DNA from: Blasia pusilla
Taxonomy: Eukaryota > Marchantiophyta > Marchantiopsida > Blasiales
DNA: 64,000 nt
Direction: 5' to 3'
NCBI GenBank assembly: GCA_050084515.1
Contig: CM114272.1
Coordinates: 32,798,001-32,862,000, forward strand
Below, one piece after another: positions 44,575-56,240 of this stretch (position 1 is its first letter; every line of letters begins with the position of its first letter). The notes under the pieces are model-generated. The model saw nothing but the letters and a program-made list of their open reading frames with translations, ran no database searches and was not told where the DNA came from. Both the position numbers and the translations under genes were made by a program.

Positions 44575-47500
44575 TAGAGCTTAGAGATCCCCTACACAAC
44601 CTACTATAGAGTTTCCTGACATGCAATGAGATCTTTGTATCAGTGTAAAATGCCAATAGAGCTATGAGATCCATTACACAACATGTATATACAATTGTAA
44701 CTCACTATGCAAAACAATAAATCTCAGCAGCTTAAGCCTCTATGGCTTGTGGAAAACGAAATGCATGTGTGTAAAAGAAAACCTCATCTGAGCAATGGGT
44801 TGGAGTGCACACAATGAATGAAGTCTGTAAATTGGTTCCACGCAATAAATACAATGTTGTGTAAGCTCCTAAACCTTAAGGGAGGCTTTGATAACTCTTT
44901 GAAAAATGAGAGGGTGATTAGATCCACGGATATTCCTTGTTAGATCATATTGTCACTAGGACCGAATTTGAAAATGTTGAAAAAAAAACCGTTAGAAACT
45001 AATGCAGAGAATCTACGAATACCCTAAGAAGTTAACATGTGAGAAAATGCGCCCCATATATCCTCATTCGTGTAAAACACCACCAGTCAAGAGCGCAAGG
45101 GTTTGCACATAATAGTATAGATGGACCAAGATATACGAGCAGGGTCAAACAACAGACGGGAATGTGGATGGGCTTAGTGAGTAATTGTGTTGGGTCTTAG
45201 CAGCAGGGTTGCGGGTCTCACGACAAGCAACAATCGGGAAGCGGCTTCGATCTCATGAGGTCGATCGATGGTTTAGAATGACGGATGGTTTAGAATGTGA
45301 GGCGGTCGGACGGGAATCGGGTCACAAACATATGGATGCGGGGGGTCACGAAGGCGGCCGGAAAGTACGATAGTGGCACACGGGCGGCTAGGTTGACTTA
45401 GCCGCCCGTCTACTTGATTTATCATAAAATCTGGGCATTTTCATGGGGATTTCTTCCACAAAAACTCTTGACATGTAAAACTCAACAAGCATAGCACTTA
45501 AACATGCTTCTGAGAGCCCCTCCATGATGACTCCTCTCTCCCACTCTATTTTTTACCGAAATTTCGACAACGCTCCCATACACCTTGCTTCTCCATGGAA
45601 TTCCTCCATCAAAACACACATACTAGGAATTTGGTGCCCCTGAGAGCACCCACAATAGCTACTAAGAAACAACACATTCCCCAACCTATAAATCAGCGAA
45701 GAAACTCTCTCTCCACTCTTGCATTATGGAACTCACTCAATCTCTCGTAAAATAAATAGAGGAAAATCTCACAAAAAACTAAAGGGCTCCATGGCTCTCA
45801 TGCACTCTCTACTTGGTTAGGGAGCTAGTTAAATATCGATCTATGTCACCGTTAAACCTCTCAAAATATTTGAAAATCCTTACCAACAAACCCACTTTGA
45901 AGTTCAGAGTTTTAATTTAGTCTCTTGTAACCCAATGACTCTAAGTTGAAGGTCAATTTCCACGAGTCGATCAATATCCTATGGATTTAGGTGTTTCCCT
46001 TTAATATTGGATATCTTTGTAAAGTTTTGATCCATTTTTTTTATGAATGGTGCAAAATTTAAGATAGTTATTTGGATGTTGTGTTGCAAATGCTCTCCAA
46101 CCATAATATAAGTTATTTCTTGATTATAATATCTTAATATAAGTTATTTCTTTCAATAATATCTTCTTCTCTAAATATCTTATGAGAAGTATGATCGGTT
46201 ATTACTTTTGTGATTTGCAATAAAATTTTGACTCCATGCAGTCATCATATTTTATAGATTCATCATTCCCATTATAGATCTTATTATTGATAATAACTTG
46301 AGGAAATTTCTCTTTTTTCATTTTGGAAAAATAAAAAATAAAAAATAGACCCCATCCTTAGGCTATAAAATTGCAACTTCTCATTGATCTCTCAAAAAAT
46401 ATCCAAATAATTATACCAACTCTGGAGAATAACTTAGACTTCATATTCTCTTCCTCTCGTCCGATTAGATTTATGAGGCATGATTTCTCCACTACAAGCA
46501 ATAACAACATCCACAAAGGCACTCATTATAACTAAATTAATTAACTCCTTCTTTTAACCAATATTTTCATAGTCTCTTCCTTATGGTAGGTTTTCAACTT
46601 GACGCTTATATCATAGCAATGACACATATGAAGTATCATGGATGGTAAAGGAAGAATTTCTACAAATGGTTTCTACATATAAACCCATATCAGTAGAGAG
46701 AATGTTAGAAATCTAGTAAAAGGTCTAAGTATCCGATCTTGGGATAATATTCCATAATATTTCCAAACAAGAATTCCTCATAACTTCATATTCTTCCTTT
46801 GACAACATGTGCTCTTACAATATTTGTATAAGTAAACTTGAGTAAAACAAGAAACTAACATCAATATTGGTATTAGATACTTATAAAAGAAATATTTAAT
46901 TTCAAAATTCCATAAAGAATTATTTCTTGATGGGGTTTTGAAATTATTTCGTTGATATATATTCTTTTAATATATGATTAAATGGCATCATGTTATATTG
47001 AAAATTTTCTCTTATGGTTCTTCGATTCATATCGGTATGGATAGGCTCAAGTATCCTAATCTTGTTTGTAGATAGTAGATCCAAAAATCCATAAGGTTTA
47101 AAAATGGTTTAACTACTTTTTTTCCAATAATTTTTTTTTAGGCCAACTTTGCAACATGGACAAGACTTCCACCCAATAAAGTAGATATATTAATGATAAA
47201 GAAGATCCCATTTTACATTATCACCATATCTTTCAACATCACGTCGCAACTACACTTTCCCAATCTTTTATGATTGATACAATTATCTTGATATTAAAGT
47301 ATTGTTATCACTTTGGAAATTTGACATAACCTTCAATCATAGTAAAAATCATCGCATGTTGAGAAAAATCATCCATTTCTCGAAAAGAAGATGTATGTGG
47401 ACTAAACTCATTATTCTTCTTAGTTATTTCAATTTTCAATAATAATCCTTGATCATATTGAAGTCTTCATCTTCATTTTCTTATGAATATCCAATAAACC

Positions 47501-47581
47501 AAATTTAGAATCATAGAATCTAATTTTCATTTGAATAGGGATCTCAAGAGGGTATCTCAAATTTTTTTTAAGGATAAGGCA
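44575..47581. other. Long AT-rich non-coding stretch with one strong hairpin
   Basis: No gene or transposon motif. A tandem pair GATGGTTTAGAATG occurs near 45267. A perfect 11-bp inverted repeat lies at 45380-45409. The stretch 45900-47580 is very AT-rich with only short frames. Confidence 0.4.
45380..45409. other. Perfect GC-rich hairpin, 11-bp stem
   Basis: ACGGGCGGCTA (45380-45390), an 8-base loop, then TAGCCGCCCGT (45399-45409). The stem is fully paired and stands out in AT-rich surroundings. Neither side is followed by a CTRR end at the distance expected for a Helitron. Confidence 0.85.
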
Positions 47582-48581
47582 TGTTGCAACCCTCATAACC
47601 AAACGAGCGCCAAACGAAACATCAGAAATCTAGTGGGATGATGCTAGGGTGGGTTTGCGCATTGGAGAGGTCTCTTGAAGAAGACACAAGATATGAGAGG
47701 CGGACAAGGTTGAGCGTTTCATGTATTTCTGGTCACGACTAGGAAACCTGAACCAAACGTGAACGAAGAATTTAGAGGAGTTGAGTCTAGGAAGAGTGGT
47801 TGCGTTGCCAAAGAGGTGAGAACCATATTTGAAACGTGACTTGCATTTGGGGTTTTGACTATATTTTGGACCATAGCTTTTAGTCCCAAGATTCTTTGGG
47901 GACAACAAGGTGGTGTTGGCAAGCTTATGCAAAGCCAGCTCCAACACACCAAATATCTTAGAAAACTCACAAGCAGAGGCTCATGAACTTCATGGAAATG
48001 ACTATACAGGAAGTTGGGTTTAGGGCCAAAAAAAGATTCCCGAGAGTTTTCCCTAAAAGATAAGGGGAGGGCAGAGAACCCCATAAGTATTAGTAAGGGG
48101 GAAGGTCTCAAAGAGTGCTTGAGACTTGAAACCCCACTTTGGGGCGATCCAAGGGCACGGAATGGATCGGGAGTTTGGCGTTGGGATTCGAAACTTGAAC
48201 CAAGTCCAATAGAGTGGATTTTCAAGGCCACTGTTGGAGTCCAACCAAAGAATCATTTAAGTAGATCTGGGTTAGGGGCTCATGCGGTCCATTAGACATT
48301 GGGGAGCGCTAAGCGTGCAAACACTGATTTAGGTGTTTGGACTATCCAAAAAAGTATGTCCAAAGTCTCGGAAGACTTGTCTGTGTTGGAAAGTGAGGAA
48401 CTAGGAAGGTTGAGGTTGATGAAGTGCCAAGTTGAGATTTTGGTGAGTTGGAAGGCTGATTGACCCAGACCAAACTAACGTGGATGCGTTTGGATGTAGA
48501 TCAACAGCTAGAGCGTGTCCTACTAAACATACGCTTTCGCAACACTAAAGATTAATGTTCGAGAGGAGTAAGCGCACGACA
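47582..48581 (+). repeat. LTR of family B, probably solo
   Basis: 1000 bp from TGTTGCAACCCTCATAACC to AGCGCACGACA. No PBS or gag follows and no second LTR is nearby. The 5-bp flanks (AGGCA and AGACC) match at only three positions, so the target duplication has decayed or the copy was formed otherwise. Confidence 0.8.
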
Positions 48582-49642
48582 AGACCCCTCGTGATATTGA
48601 GATATCATTAAAGAGGGACATCTTGAAGAACCTTAAGGGGAGGGTATTCCACTACTAAGAAGTCTCTATGCTTTGATCCTTTGTAAATGCTGATAAAATC
48701 CAACTATATTTTGTAATTTTTAATTTGACGATTTATTAACATAGAGGATACTATTATGAACTTTTTATAAGGAGGGGTCAATTAGAAGGTGAGCCTCTAC
48801 TTGTACAGCAAATATATATCAATTGTGTGATTTATGGATTTAAGAGAGAACTAACTTGCTTATGAATTCAAAGGAGGAATTCCTATTGCAAACCATCATG
48901 GGTCATTCCCCATTAAGGCCAATCACTCTATATTGCAAGGATGTAGAGGATTTCAAGAAAAAATATGAATGATTTCAAGTATAATAATAGTTCTTGTCTA
49001 ACTACATTTGAAGACTTGTGGCACGTTTGAGTTCGGCTAGCCGAGCTGAAACGAATTGAGAGATTTGGATTCCTTCAATAAGTTACTATCCATCGCTCTC
49101 CATTTATGCACATCGATCTCTGTTTGAAGGATGCATAAGATTTTAAGAATTTTTGAGAGAATCTATTTGAGCATGATTGGGTTGAACGAGCACTTTCTTT
49201 GCCATGGATGTAGCTCTCCTCTAAACAAGGAAGAATTCTCTCTCCACTTCGTTGTCTCTTCTACGTTTATTGCAATGCATATGCACTTCCACACTTGATT
49301 TGGAATCCTACTGGAGACTGTGAATGGTTGCGTATTGCAGACCACTGCACAAAAAGGAGAAAAAAATATCCAAACCAAAATGCACACACAATCCCCATGT
49401 GAGTCTTCCATGACGACATGGTACCCGTCTACATTGCATGCACATGAAGCCTCCCCAAAATCCTATATGCAACACGTGTACTTCCTTTATGCAACTTGAT
49501 CAGCTTTTCCTATGGAGACCTACGGAGAACGCCCTATTGAAAACTTCAAAAGGTTGTAAACTCATGTTTTCTCTTGGATTGACAAAGTAGAATGAACTGG
49601 AACTGACAAAGTCAAGAGAAAACACAATTTCTCAACATGTCG
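48582..49642. other. Non-coding, no gene seen
   Basis: AT-rich flank left of the tRNA genes. Only short chance frames. Confidence 0.4.
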
Positions 49643-49715
49643 GGGGTTGTAGCTCACATGGTAGAGCGATCGCTTCGCATGCGATAGGTACGGGGTTCGA
49701 TTCCCTGCAACTCCA
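49643..49715 (+). tRNA. tRNA-Ala, anticodon CGC
   Basis: Complete 73-nt cloverleaf. Acceptor GGGGTTG pairs with CAACTCC and discriminator A follows. The D arm is GCTC/GAGC, the anticodon stem ATCGC/GCGAT around loop TTCGCAT (anticodon at 49676-49678), and the T arm CGGGG-TTCGATT-CCCTG. All stems pair, with G-U wobbles only. No intron. The internal A box (TAGCTCACATGG) and B box (GGTTCGATTCC) are intact, so transcription by RNA polymerase III is likely. Confidence 0.95.
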
Positions 49716-50594
49716 CCCGAAGTTGTAGGTCAGGCTCTAGTCTGAGCTAACCTTTTGGCTAATCTTTTGAGCCATACATATCGGTCGACCCATAGAACTT
49801 GCTAGAAATCTATCGTCATTTCTTCAGATTTCTAGCGAAGCTAGTCTGGATGCATCCAACGTGCGAATGGATTCGATCTGAGAGGTCTACTTCTCCAGTG
49901 TAGGAGAACTATTGCGCTTCCTTCTTTGCTGGAGCTTCAGATGTTCTCCCCAAAGAATACGTAAATCTTGTGACAATGTTGAGCCCGGTTTGGATCGATC
50001 TATCCATCTATGGTGCAGATTGACTCGACCTGGATAACCTGGCCCCAGCAAAGGAAACTTGGAAATTTCTGAAATATCTACTACATTTCCTTCGTAGTAG
50101 AGACTGGACGCGGATAATCAATCCGACGCAGCAACAGAGATCAGCCAGCGTCCACTTGAAAATGTCTCTTAATTAGATTTGCTTTGTTTAGGCATTTTGG
50201 AATGATTTCATAGTTAATAAACCCTAGTAGCACGCCAAATGGATCGACTTTCAATCACTCAAGAAAGGACCTGCACTCGACTTCATCATGGTTGACTCTT
50301 TCGGTCCGAAAGGAGAAATTGAGTTCAGCCTTGCATTTGGGCTAGAAATTCTTGTCTAATTTGAGAAGCTAAGACTTTGTCGAGTTCCGAGTTGCTCGCT
50401 CCACTTTCATCTTATATATAGCCAACGAATGTCAGTCTAGAAATGGACTCCGTGCATCGGTTCTAGGGTGTTCCGATTGATCATCTAGCTTCGTCCCAGC
50501 ATGTAGCGCGCTCGTTTAAGTAAAACGAGTGTCCCATTGAAAGTCCAAATTTGAACCCTTTTTTATATGTTTAGTCTCCTACAATCTAGCGTAC

Positions 50595-50668
50595 GCCCCC
50601 GTAGCTCAGTTGGTTAGAGCATCGGTCTTATGAGCCGAAGGTCGTGGGTTCGAGCCCCCCCGGGAGCA
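50595..50668 (+). tRNA. tRNA with anticodon TAT (tRNA-Ile type), slightly mismatched
   Basis: 74-nt cloverleaf: acceptor GCCCCCG/CGGGAGC, D arm GCTC/GAGC, anticodon stem TCGGT/GCCGA around loop CTTATGA (anticodon TAT at 50629-50631), and T arm GTGGG-TTCGAGC-CCCCC. There is one C-A mismatch in the acceptor stem and one T-C mismatch in the T stem; the rest pairs. No intron, whereas plant tRNA-Ile(UAU) genes often have one. It may be a functional isoacceptor or an early pseudogene. Confidence 0.75.
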
Positions 50669-50803
50669 GCTCTTGACCCTCTCTAAACGAAGCGTTTGCG
50701 AACGTGACGGCCGTTGAGTTTGGTCCAACGCACATTTTCTTAAAAACATATAAACATATTTACGACGGTCTACTTGATCATGTACATATGTCCTTCCAAA
50801 GTT

Positions 50804-50891
50804 CGCTACCAATACAGCTAGTAACTCTTCTGAGTTTCCGTCTATTCCGCTACCAATACAGCTAGTAACACTTCAAGTTTCCGTTTATTCC
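50804..50891 (+). repeat. 44-bp tandem duplication
   Basis: Two units start at 50804 and 50848 with CGCTACCAATACAGCTAGTA, each ending with GTTTCCGT-TATTC. It lies between the TAT tRNA and the Helitron fragment. Confidence 0.85.
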
Positions 50892-51129
50892 ACATGCAAA
50901 TTCAATTTCTTTAAACTATACTAGTAAGGCGCCACGGTTCAAATCAACTCCCAACATGAGATTTACTTTCAAAATTATTAGTCATTTTAAATCAATTTCA
51001 AGAATCCCATTGGCTAAAGTTGGCATGTGTAAAAAGAAGAGTAAATTGCAAAATAAATAGGAGATGGAATTTATTCAAACTTTATTTCATCCAAGTATTT
51101 TTATACACTATATTTTGTGTATAGTTATT

Positions 51130-51740
51130 TTTTTTATTTGAATGTTCATCATTTCCAATGGTAATGTGGATGGAAATTTTCTTCCCTACTCTAGACAATG
51201 CTACGTACAATTGACCATGAGAAAATACTCGAGTAGGTTAGTATATGCCAACTTTTTGCAATGTTTGGCCTTGAGACTTATTAATAGTCATAACAAAAGC
51301 TGGCCGAATAGGGAATTGAAACCTACGTAAATAAAATGGCAAACCGGAATCGGATGCAATTAATGGGATACGGGGAATAAAAACTCGATCTCCAATATTC
51401 TTTCCAGTGATGATTTCAGCATCTATGCAATGTTGCATAAATCCACGAATCACCAATCTAGTCACATTTGCTTGTCCATGTGACCCATTCATGTTTCGTA
51501 AGAGCATGATTGGTGCTCCAATCTTCAAACACAAACAATGCGGAGGTAGTCCAAAAGGTAAGCATGTATTCAAAAATTCAATTGGATAGATATAACTCAT
51601 CCCTCACTTGGAATAGAATCGACGCTAAGGTAAATATGCTCTTGTACAAAACATGTGTCGAGTTAATGAGAATAAGTAATATTACTATCGTAACTTCCCA
51701 ATAACAAAGCATTGCTAAGAAATCAGCAAGTTAAAAGGAT
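51130..51740 (-). pseudogene. Helitron RepHel helicase C-terminal fragment
   Basis: Open frame 51238-51600 with [20 protein letters not shown], then [20 protein letters not shown], the classic end of the Pif1-like helicase of Helitrons. After a frameshift the last motif continues as SHGQLYVALSRVGKK near 51150-51200. The first part of the helicase and the Rep nuclease are absent. A possible 3' terminus with CTAG on the minus strand lies near 50924. Confidence 0.88.
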
Positions 51741-51862
51741 AGTCTCTCCGTAAAATCGAGACATGACACGTGCATTTATTTCGTCAACATCCTTCTTTCT
51801 TGGTGTCAAAATAACCGTATCTCTCAAGAAATCGATGACATGTAATTGGTTAAGATAATTTC

Positions 51863-51961
51863 CATAGATCAAATCAATAAGATCACATATCTTTTTACTT
51901 TTAGTGACAATTCATAGATCAATCAATAATATCACATATCTTTTTACTTTTAGTGACAATT
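51863..51961 (+). repeat. 50-bp tandem duplication
   Basis: Two units start at 51863 and 51913 with CATAGATC, and both contain ATCACATATCTTTTTACTTT. Almost identical, so recent. It lies upstream (in Helitron orientation) of the helicase fragment. Confidence 0.85.
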
Positions 51962-52242
51962 CCAGATGATAATTGTGTGAAGTCTTCTTTAATCTATATA
52001 CTCATTCGTTTTTTACCATACGGCTTTTGATCATGCTCCAAAAAGAAATGTTTAGAACATGGGACCTTGATTTCCTATGGAAAAATCTAATCATTTCAAG
52101 CCGTATTAAAGTCCAAAGCCCATAAAACACAAACTATACCGTGCGTGGCACATAGACCTAACTACTATTAATATTTGCTTTTGCTAACGTCTGAATACTT
52201 GTTTCAGAGACCGCTTTCAGTGGTCGTAGTCAGAGAGTGAGA

Positions 52243-53431
52243 CTAATCCGCTAGTCTCAAAGGAAAATAAATAGAAAATAGAAAATAGGATGGGAAACCC
52301 ATGAGGATACAAATGAGGGGACATAGAGAGCCAAAAAAGACCTCAAGGAGCCAAAACCAGCCCCGAGGAGAAAGAAGGGGGCCTTCCCCCCTAACGACCA
52401 AAATCACCAACAGCAGAGACAATATCAGCAACACTTAGAGAACTATGACTACTACTAAGAGGGCCTCTAGCATTGGCGTCTCCAACCGCCTGAGCCAGCC
52501 GCAAAAGCCCATTTGCCTGGGCATGCTGCAAAGCTATGGAGACCCGTTGCCTACAATAAAGTATTGCAGTGGCTAAGGACAACCTATTTCTTGATTGGAG
52601 ATGATGGGCGCAATCCGTAAGGAACGAGTCAAACCTGTCCCCCATAGCCCCATACATCTCAATAGCTAGGGGGATAAATCAATGACCGTCATGAAGTCGA
52701 CTATAAATGTGGATCTTCTTGACCGCCGCCGCCGCCGCTCCTTGTAGCAATCTCCCTTGTGCCACCACTTGGGCTCACACGGCCTCCCGCGTAGGATCCG
52801 TCACTACAACATCCGTTACCACCACCTCAGACTCCCTCGTCATGTAGAGATCAGTACGGATAAGGGAATCCCGCATGGAATAGTGCCTCTCTCTCTGTAC
52901 ATGGAATCCACTCTCCCGAGCAATAGAGAACATAATATCCCGCATTGCATCGTGAGTGGCTATCCTCTCACCCCCAACTGGACACCGTGCCAAATGCACA
53001 CCAAGTGGATCCAGACTCCGGCGACACTCGCAATGTGTCGAACCAACCACCGATGGTTGGGGCAGGCCCAGTCGGAACCGCATCGCTGTACTGTAGGTAA
53101 GTGGTGCGATGCAGAAAGCCGAGATGAGGGGACGATCCTCCACCCATGAGCATGCCCCCTTTGCGGAGCAAGAGCAAATACGGGCCCGAACCTCCATGGG
53201 GATATTCCCGTCCGACATAGTAGCTCTAAACAATGCATCAAAGTGGGCTTCCATCAAAGAAGATTGGAGCCCAGACTGTCCGGAGGTAACTAGGGAAGAG
53301 AAAACGGGAAGAACTGCTCTAGCCTCAACAAGAAGGGAGTCTCTACAAGCTGTGAGTGAAGACTGAAGTGGGAAAAGACCATCCTCAACCTGGGAAACGT
53401 ACTGTAAAAGTAGCGGTCTATCCCTAACCAA
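52243..53431 (-). pseudogene. Non-LTR retroelement remnant with restriction-like endonuclease domain
   Basis: An open frame at 52775-53431 (218 residues) has a zinc-binding stretch (THCECRRSLDPLGVHLARC, then a His) followed by an endonuclease-like core (RERHYSMRDSLIRTDLYM, EVVVTDVVVTDPTRE). After a few stops comes FIPLAIEMYGAMGDRFDSFL (52600-52690). The layout Cys-x-Cys, H-x-C, E-x-n-D-x-n-K followed by a P-x-x-x-E-x-YG segment is that of the PD-(D/E)XK-type endonuclease found after reverse transcriptase in some non-LTR elements. The reverse transcriptase itself is not in the window. The 3' tail (52243-52400) recurs inverted at 54490-54640. Confidence 0.65.
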
Positions 53432-53460
53432 AAAATCGGGAGCAAAGGAGGGGTGCTACA

Positions 53461-53772
53461 GTGGCCCAACTCCCTAAAAAAGCTGAAGATGCCACTAACT
53501 CAGTCACGAAGTCTCAAAGTGACTCTCTGCACTGGCATCCACAGGCCTTGGGTGACAAGCGTCCTTACTCGATTCATCGACTTCCGAAGCGAAGGCATGA
53601 GTCGCGTGACTCGCGTCGGCCCACGGTGTACTTGACGAGAGCATCAGCACCTTACATCAACGCGTTATTTCACGCTAAAGGCAGACCTCTAAGTCAAGAA
53701 GGTTTTTTTTGTATTTTGGATCCACTATTAGGCAAGTTAGGAATTGATAAAAGTTTGGGAAATACCGGCTGA
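53461..53772 (+). CDS. Hypothetical 104-residue open frame, faintly recombinase-like
   Basis: A basic first half (HRLPKRRHESRDSRRPTVYL) is followed by INALFHAKGRPLSQEGFF, then LLGKLGIDK. The spacing of L-F, G-R-P-L-S, G-F and G-I-D-K is what tyrosine recombinases show ahead of their His-x-x-Arg box, but that box and the catalytic Tyr are absent. The frame ends exactly where a hairpin begins (53771). Chance cannot be excluded. Confidence 0.25.
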   Translation: MAQLPKKAEDATNSVTKSQSDSLHWHPQALGDKRPYSIHRLPKRRHESRDSRRPTVYLTRASAPYINALFHAKGRPLSQEGFFCILDPLLGKLGIDKSLGNTG

Positions 53773-53797
53773 CTGTGCAAACGGCGTTTACACAGTC
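53771..53797. other. Hairpin, 13 bp with a mismatch
   Basis: GACTGTG (53771-53777) pairs with CACAGTC (53791-53797). Inside, AAACG pairs with CGTTT around a 1-base centre, separated by one mismatch. It directly follows the open frame at 53461-53772. Confidence 0.8.
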
Positions 53798-53930
53798 ATC
53801 ATGAACGTACCTCCCACTGTTCATTACATGCGCAGCAGCCAGCTGTGGTCCTCCCTCACACGGACTGACTGCTCCAGCTAATGATGGTCATCCCAAGTGC
53901 TTACAAGTGTCCGTCGTGAGAAAATGCCCC

Positions 53931-53972
53931 GTGCCTATTGCTCGGACGAAATATCGTCCGACCAATAGGCAC
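53931..53972. other. Long hairpin, 19-bp stem with one mismatch
   Basis: GTGCCTATTGCTCGGACGA (53931-53949) pairs with TCGTCCGACCAATAGGCAC (53954-53972) around an AATA loop, with a single C/C mismatch. This is the strongest inverted repeat noticed in the window. Confidence 0.9.
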
Positions 53973-54489
53973 ATTGAGTTAGGTCAGGAGGAGGACAAGA
54001 ATAAAATCAATAATAGAATTAAGAAAGGAGGAGTATTTGCGAAAAAGTTAGCACTTACGGGGCATGCAAAGAAAGAATCAGGTTCGAGGGAGCCATAAAA
54101 AGCAGGAAGCTATTTCAGGACCTGCACGAGATGCCAAGTTGCCAACGATGAGGCAGGTGAAACCATGAAACGCCGGGAGTTAACTTCGGGTCAGAGACTC
54201 GGAGTCACAATCAAAACGTCACCTTCTCACAGTATTGTTCGGGTGAAGGTCCCGAGGAATAGGTCATCTCGTGCAGCACAGACTAGTGGTCAAAATCACT
54301 TTTGTTGCTCATTTGGATGTCACAGTTTCGAATTCCGGGGCTCGGTCTGTCGTGGCCAATGATGTGCAGGAATATTGTTCATTGTGGAATATATGTGGAC
54401 GCCTTCCAGAATCCAGTTGTCATAGGCTCAAAGCACCGGATGGCTGCAAATATTGGGGAAACTGCAACCAGTCGTGAATTTAATGGCTA

Positions 54490-54640
54490 CGACATACTTG
54501 GGAGGCCCCCTTCTATCTCTTCGTGGCCGATTTCGGCCCGAGGGTATTTTTTGCTCTCTATACCCCCCCCCCTCCTTTGTATCTTGATGGGTTTTCCATC
54601 CCAGTTTCTATTTAAGTGTATATTTCAGTTTAACACACAT
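54490..54640 (+). repeat. Second copy of the non-LTR 3' tail
   Basis: Resembles the reverse complement of 52260-52400: both have GGCCCCCTTCT, TTTGGCTCTCTAT-like and TTTGTATC(C/T)T(C/G)ATGGGTTT segments and a TTTCTATTTA end. It marks a second, plus-strand, 5'-truncated copy of the element at 52243-53431, or a shared 3' tail. Confidence 0.65.
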
Positions 54641-56057
54641 TCTAAGTGCATTGTAATTGTGTATTCACTTGTGAAAATGTTAGAGATGGATAATTAGGGC
54701 TTTCGGAGCGGCGCCTATTCCCACTCTTCTTTTTCTACAACTACATATCGTTCCTTGGTTGACACGAGTAGCCAAACTTTTGAGATTTGAAAGAACTTAG
54801 AATGTTCCACTCAACGGATATGACAGGTGTGCTACTTGAGTGCCACCTCTAAATATACCCTATCCGCCACCCCCATCCCCTCCGCATAGTTGCCTTCACA
54901 ACTACGACTATTTAAATGGGTTTGAATGTATCAAGTTGTGTTTTTTTGTAGTTGAATGACAAGCTACTTGCATTGAAATTGACCATACCTTGAGAAGTTT
55001 TGATGAGTTCAAGTTTACTCTAGTGTGGAGCAATGCAATATAACTACAAAGTGGTATAGCCTAAGGACTTGCCGATACATGCAAGAATACAAAAGCAAGA
55101 TGTGTCAAAGTATCTAGGAGACAATGCCTCCGAGAAGTTGATGGTTTCTTTGAAATTTTTCGAGTCATTCTAGATGAGGGTGCTTGGAGATGATAGGGGG
55201 CAAGAACTTGTTGAACTAGAAGTGCCACCATTGTGTACTTAGCCTTGAAATTTTCAAACAGGGGTTAGAAATTAGTGGAGAATAAGGGGCCAAATGTAAT
55301 ACAACCATGCATACTAGCCAACGGTGGATATCGTTATTTGAAAAAAAGAAGTAAAAAAGTCAAAGAGTCGTTGAAAAAGAAATTTTTGAAGGGATTTAGA
55401 CCCAAATAATTAAGAAATAGATTGTCACAATATTACAACTTTTGAGGGTACATGCAAACAAGGAAAGCCCTAAAAAAAAAATCAATGTCTTTTAAACATT
55501 TAGTGCAATAGATGTGTTTTTTTGGCCATGATAGAAACCCACTTTATGGTAGGATCCACTAATAATCTTTTGTTCTTTTGCATTGAAAGATATGGTCCAC
55601 GTCCATGTCTCTAGACTTCTATCAGTCCTATAGAAGGATTTTTCCATATAGACCCCATATCCCCCTTCTTTCTCATCCTCTCCATTTACATTTGTGATCT
55701 GTATTTTCTTGTTCCTTCCTCCTCCCACTTCCACTCCCTCCCCCCTTATTGCCCCGCCCGTCCTTGCATTGCCTTATCTTCCACCATGAACTATAAGTGT
55801 GGGATCCACATTTTGTAATCAATGTCTGTGGACATATCCAAAAAATTTCTTCCATGTCCGTTTTTTTGCAACCATACTCTTAACGATAACTTACACGAAA
55901 TAGTAAGTTTTTTTATATAGCTCCAAATGATCTGGAATGAAGGGAAAACTTTTTATCTTAAGTTAACCAAGGCGTTAGCAAGTCATCCTTGATCTCCTAA
56001 GGTGTCCTTCAATATCCTCGAAGGCGCTCTACCATAAACTTGTCGATCCATCCTAAA

Positions 56058-56066
<9 letters not shown>

Positions 56067-56096
<30 letters not shown>
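56067..56096 (+). repeat. GA microsatellite
   Basis: About 15 uninterrupted GA units following CATGAT. It sits just left of the isolated D-type LTR module. Confidence 0.9.
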
Positions 56097-56100
<4 letters not shown>

Positions 56101-56129
56101 ATCTATGAAATTAATATGATAAATTTTCG

Positions 56130-56240
56130 TAGATGACCGCCTATGTGTGTAGATGCTATGAGTGAGTGTGGTGTTTTTTGTTTATGTGAGTGTGAATGGT
56201 GACAACAATATATGTTGTGTAGCGGTTGGTATGCGCACAT
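56130..56240 (+). repeat. Isolated copy of the family D LTR terminal module
   Basis: Resembles the modules at 35674 and 36357: GTAGATGCTATGAGT, then GGTGACAACAATATATGTTG and TATGCGCACA. No D coding sequence is nearby. It may be a truncated solo LTR. Confidence 0.55.
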
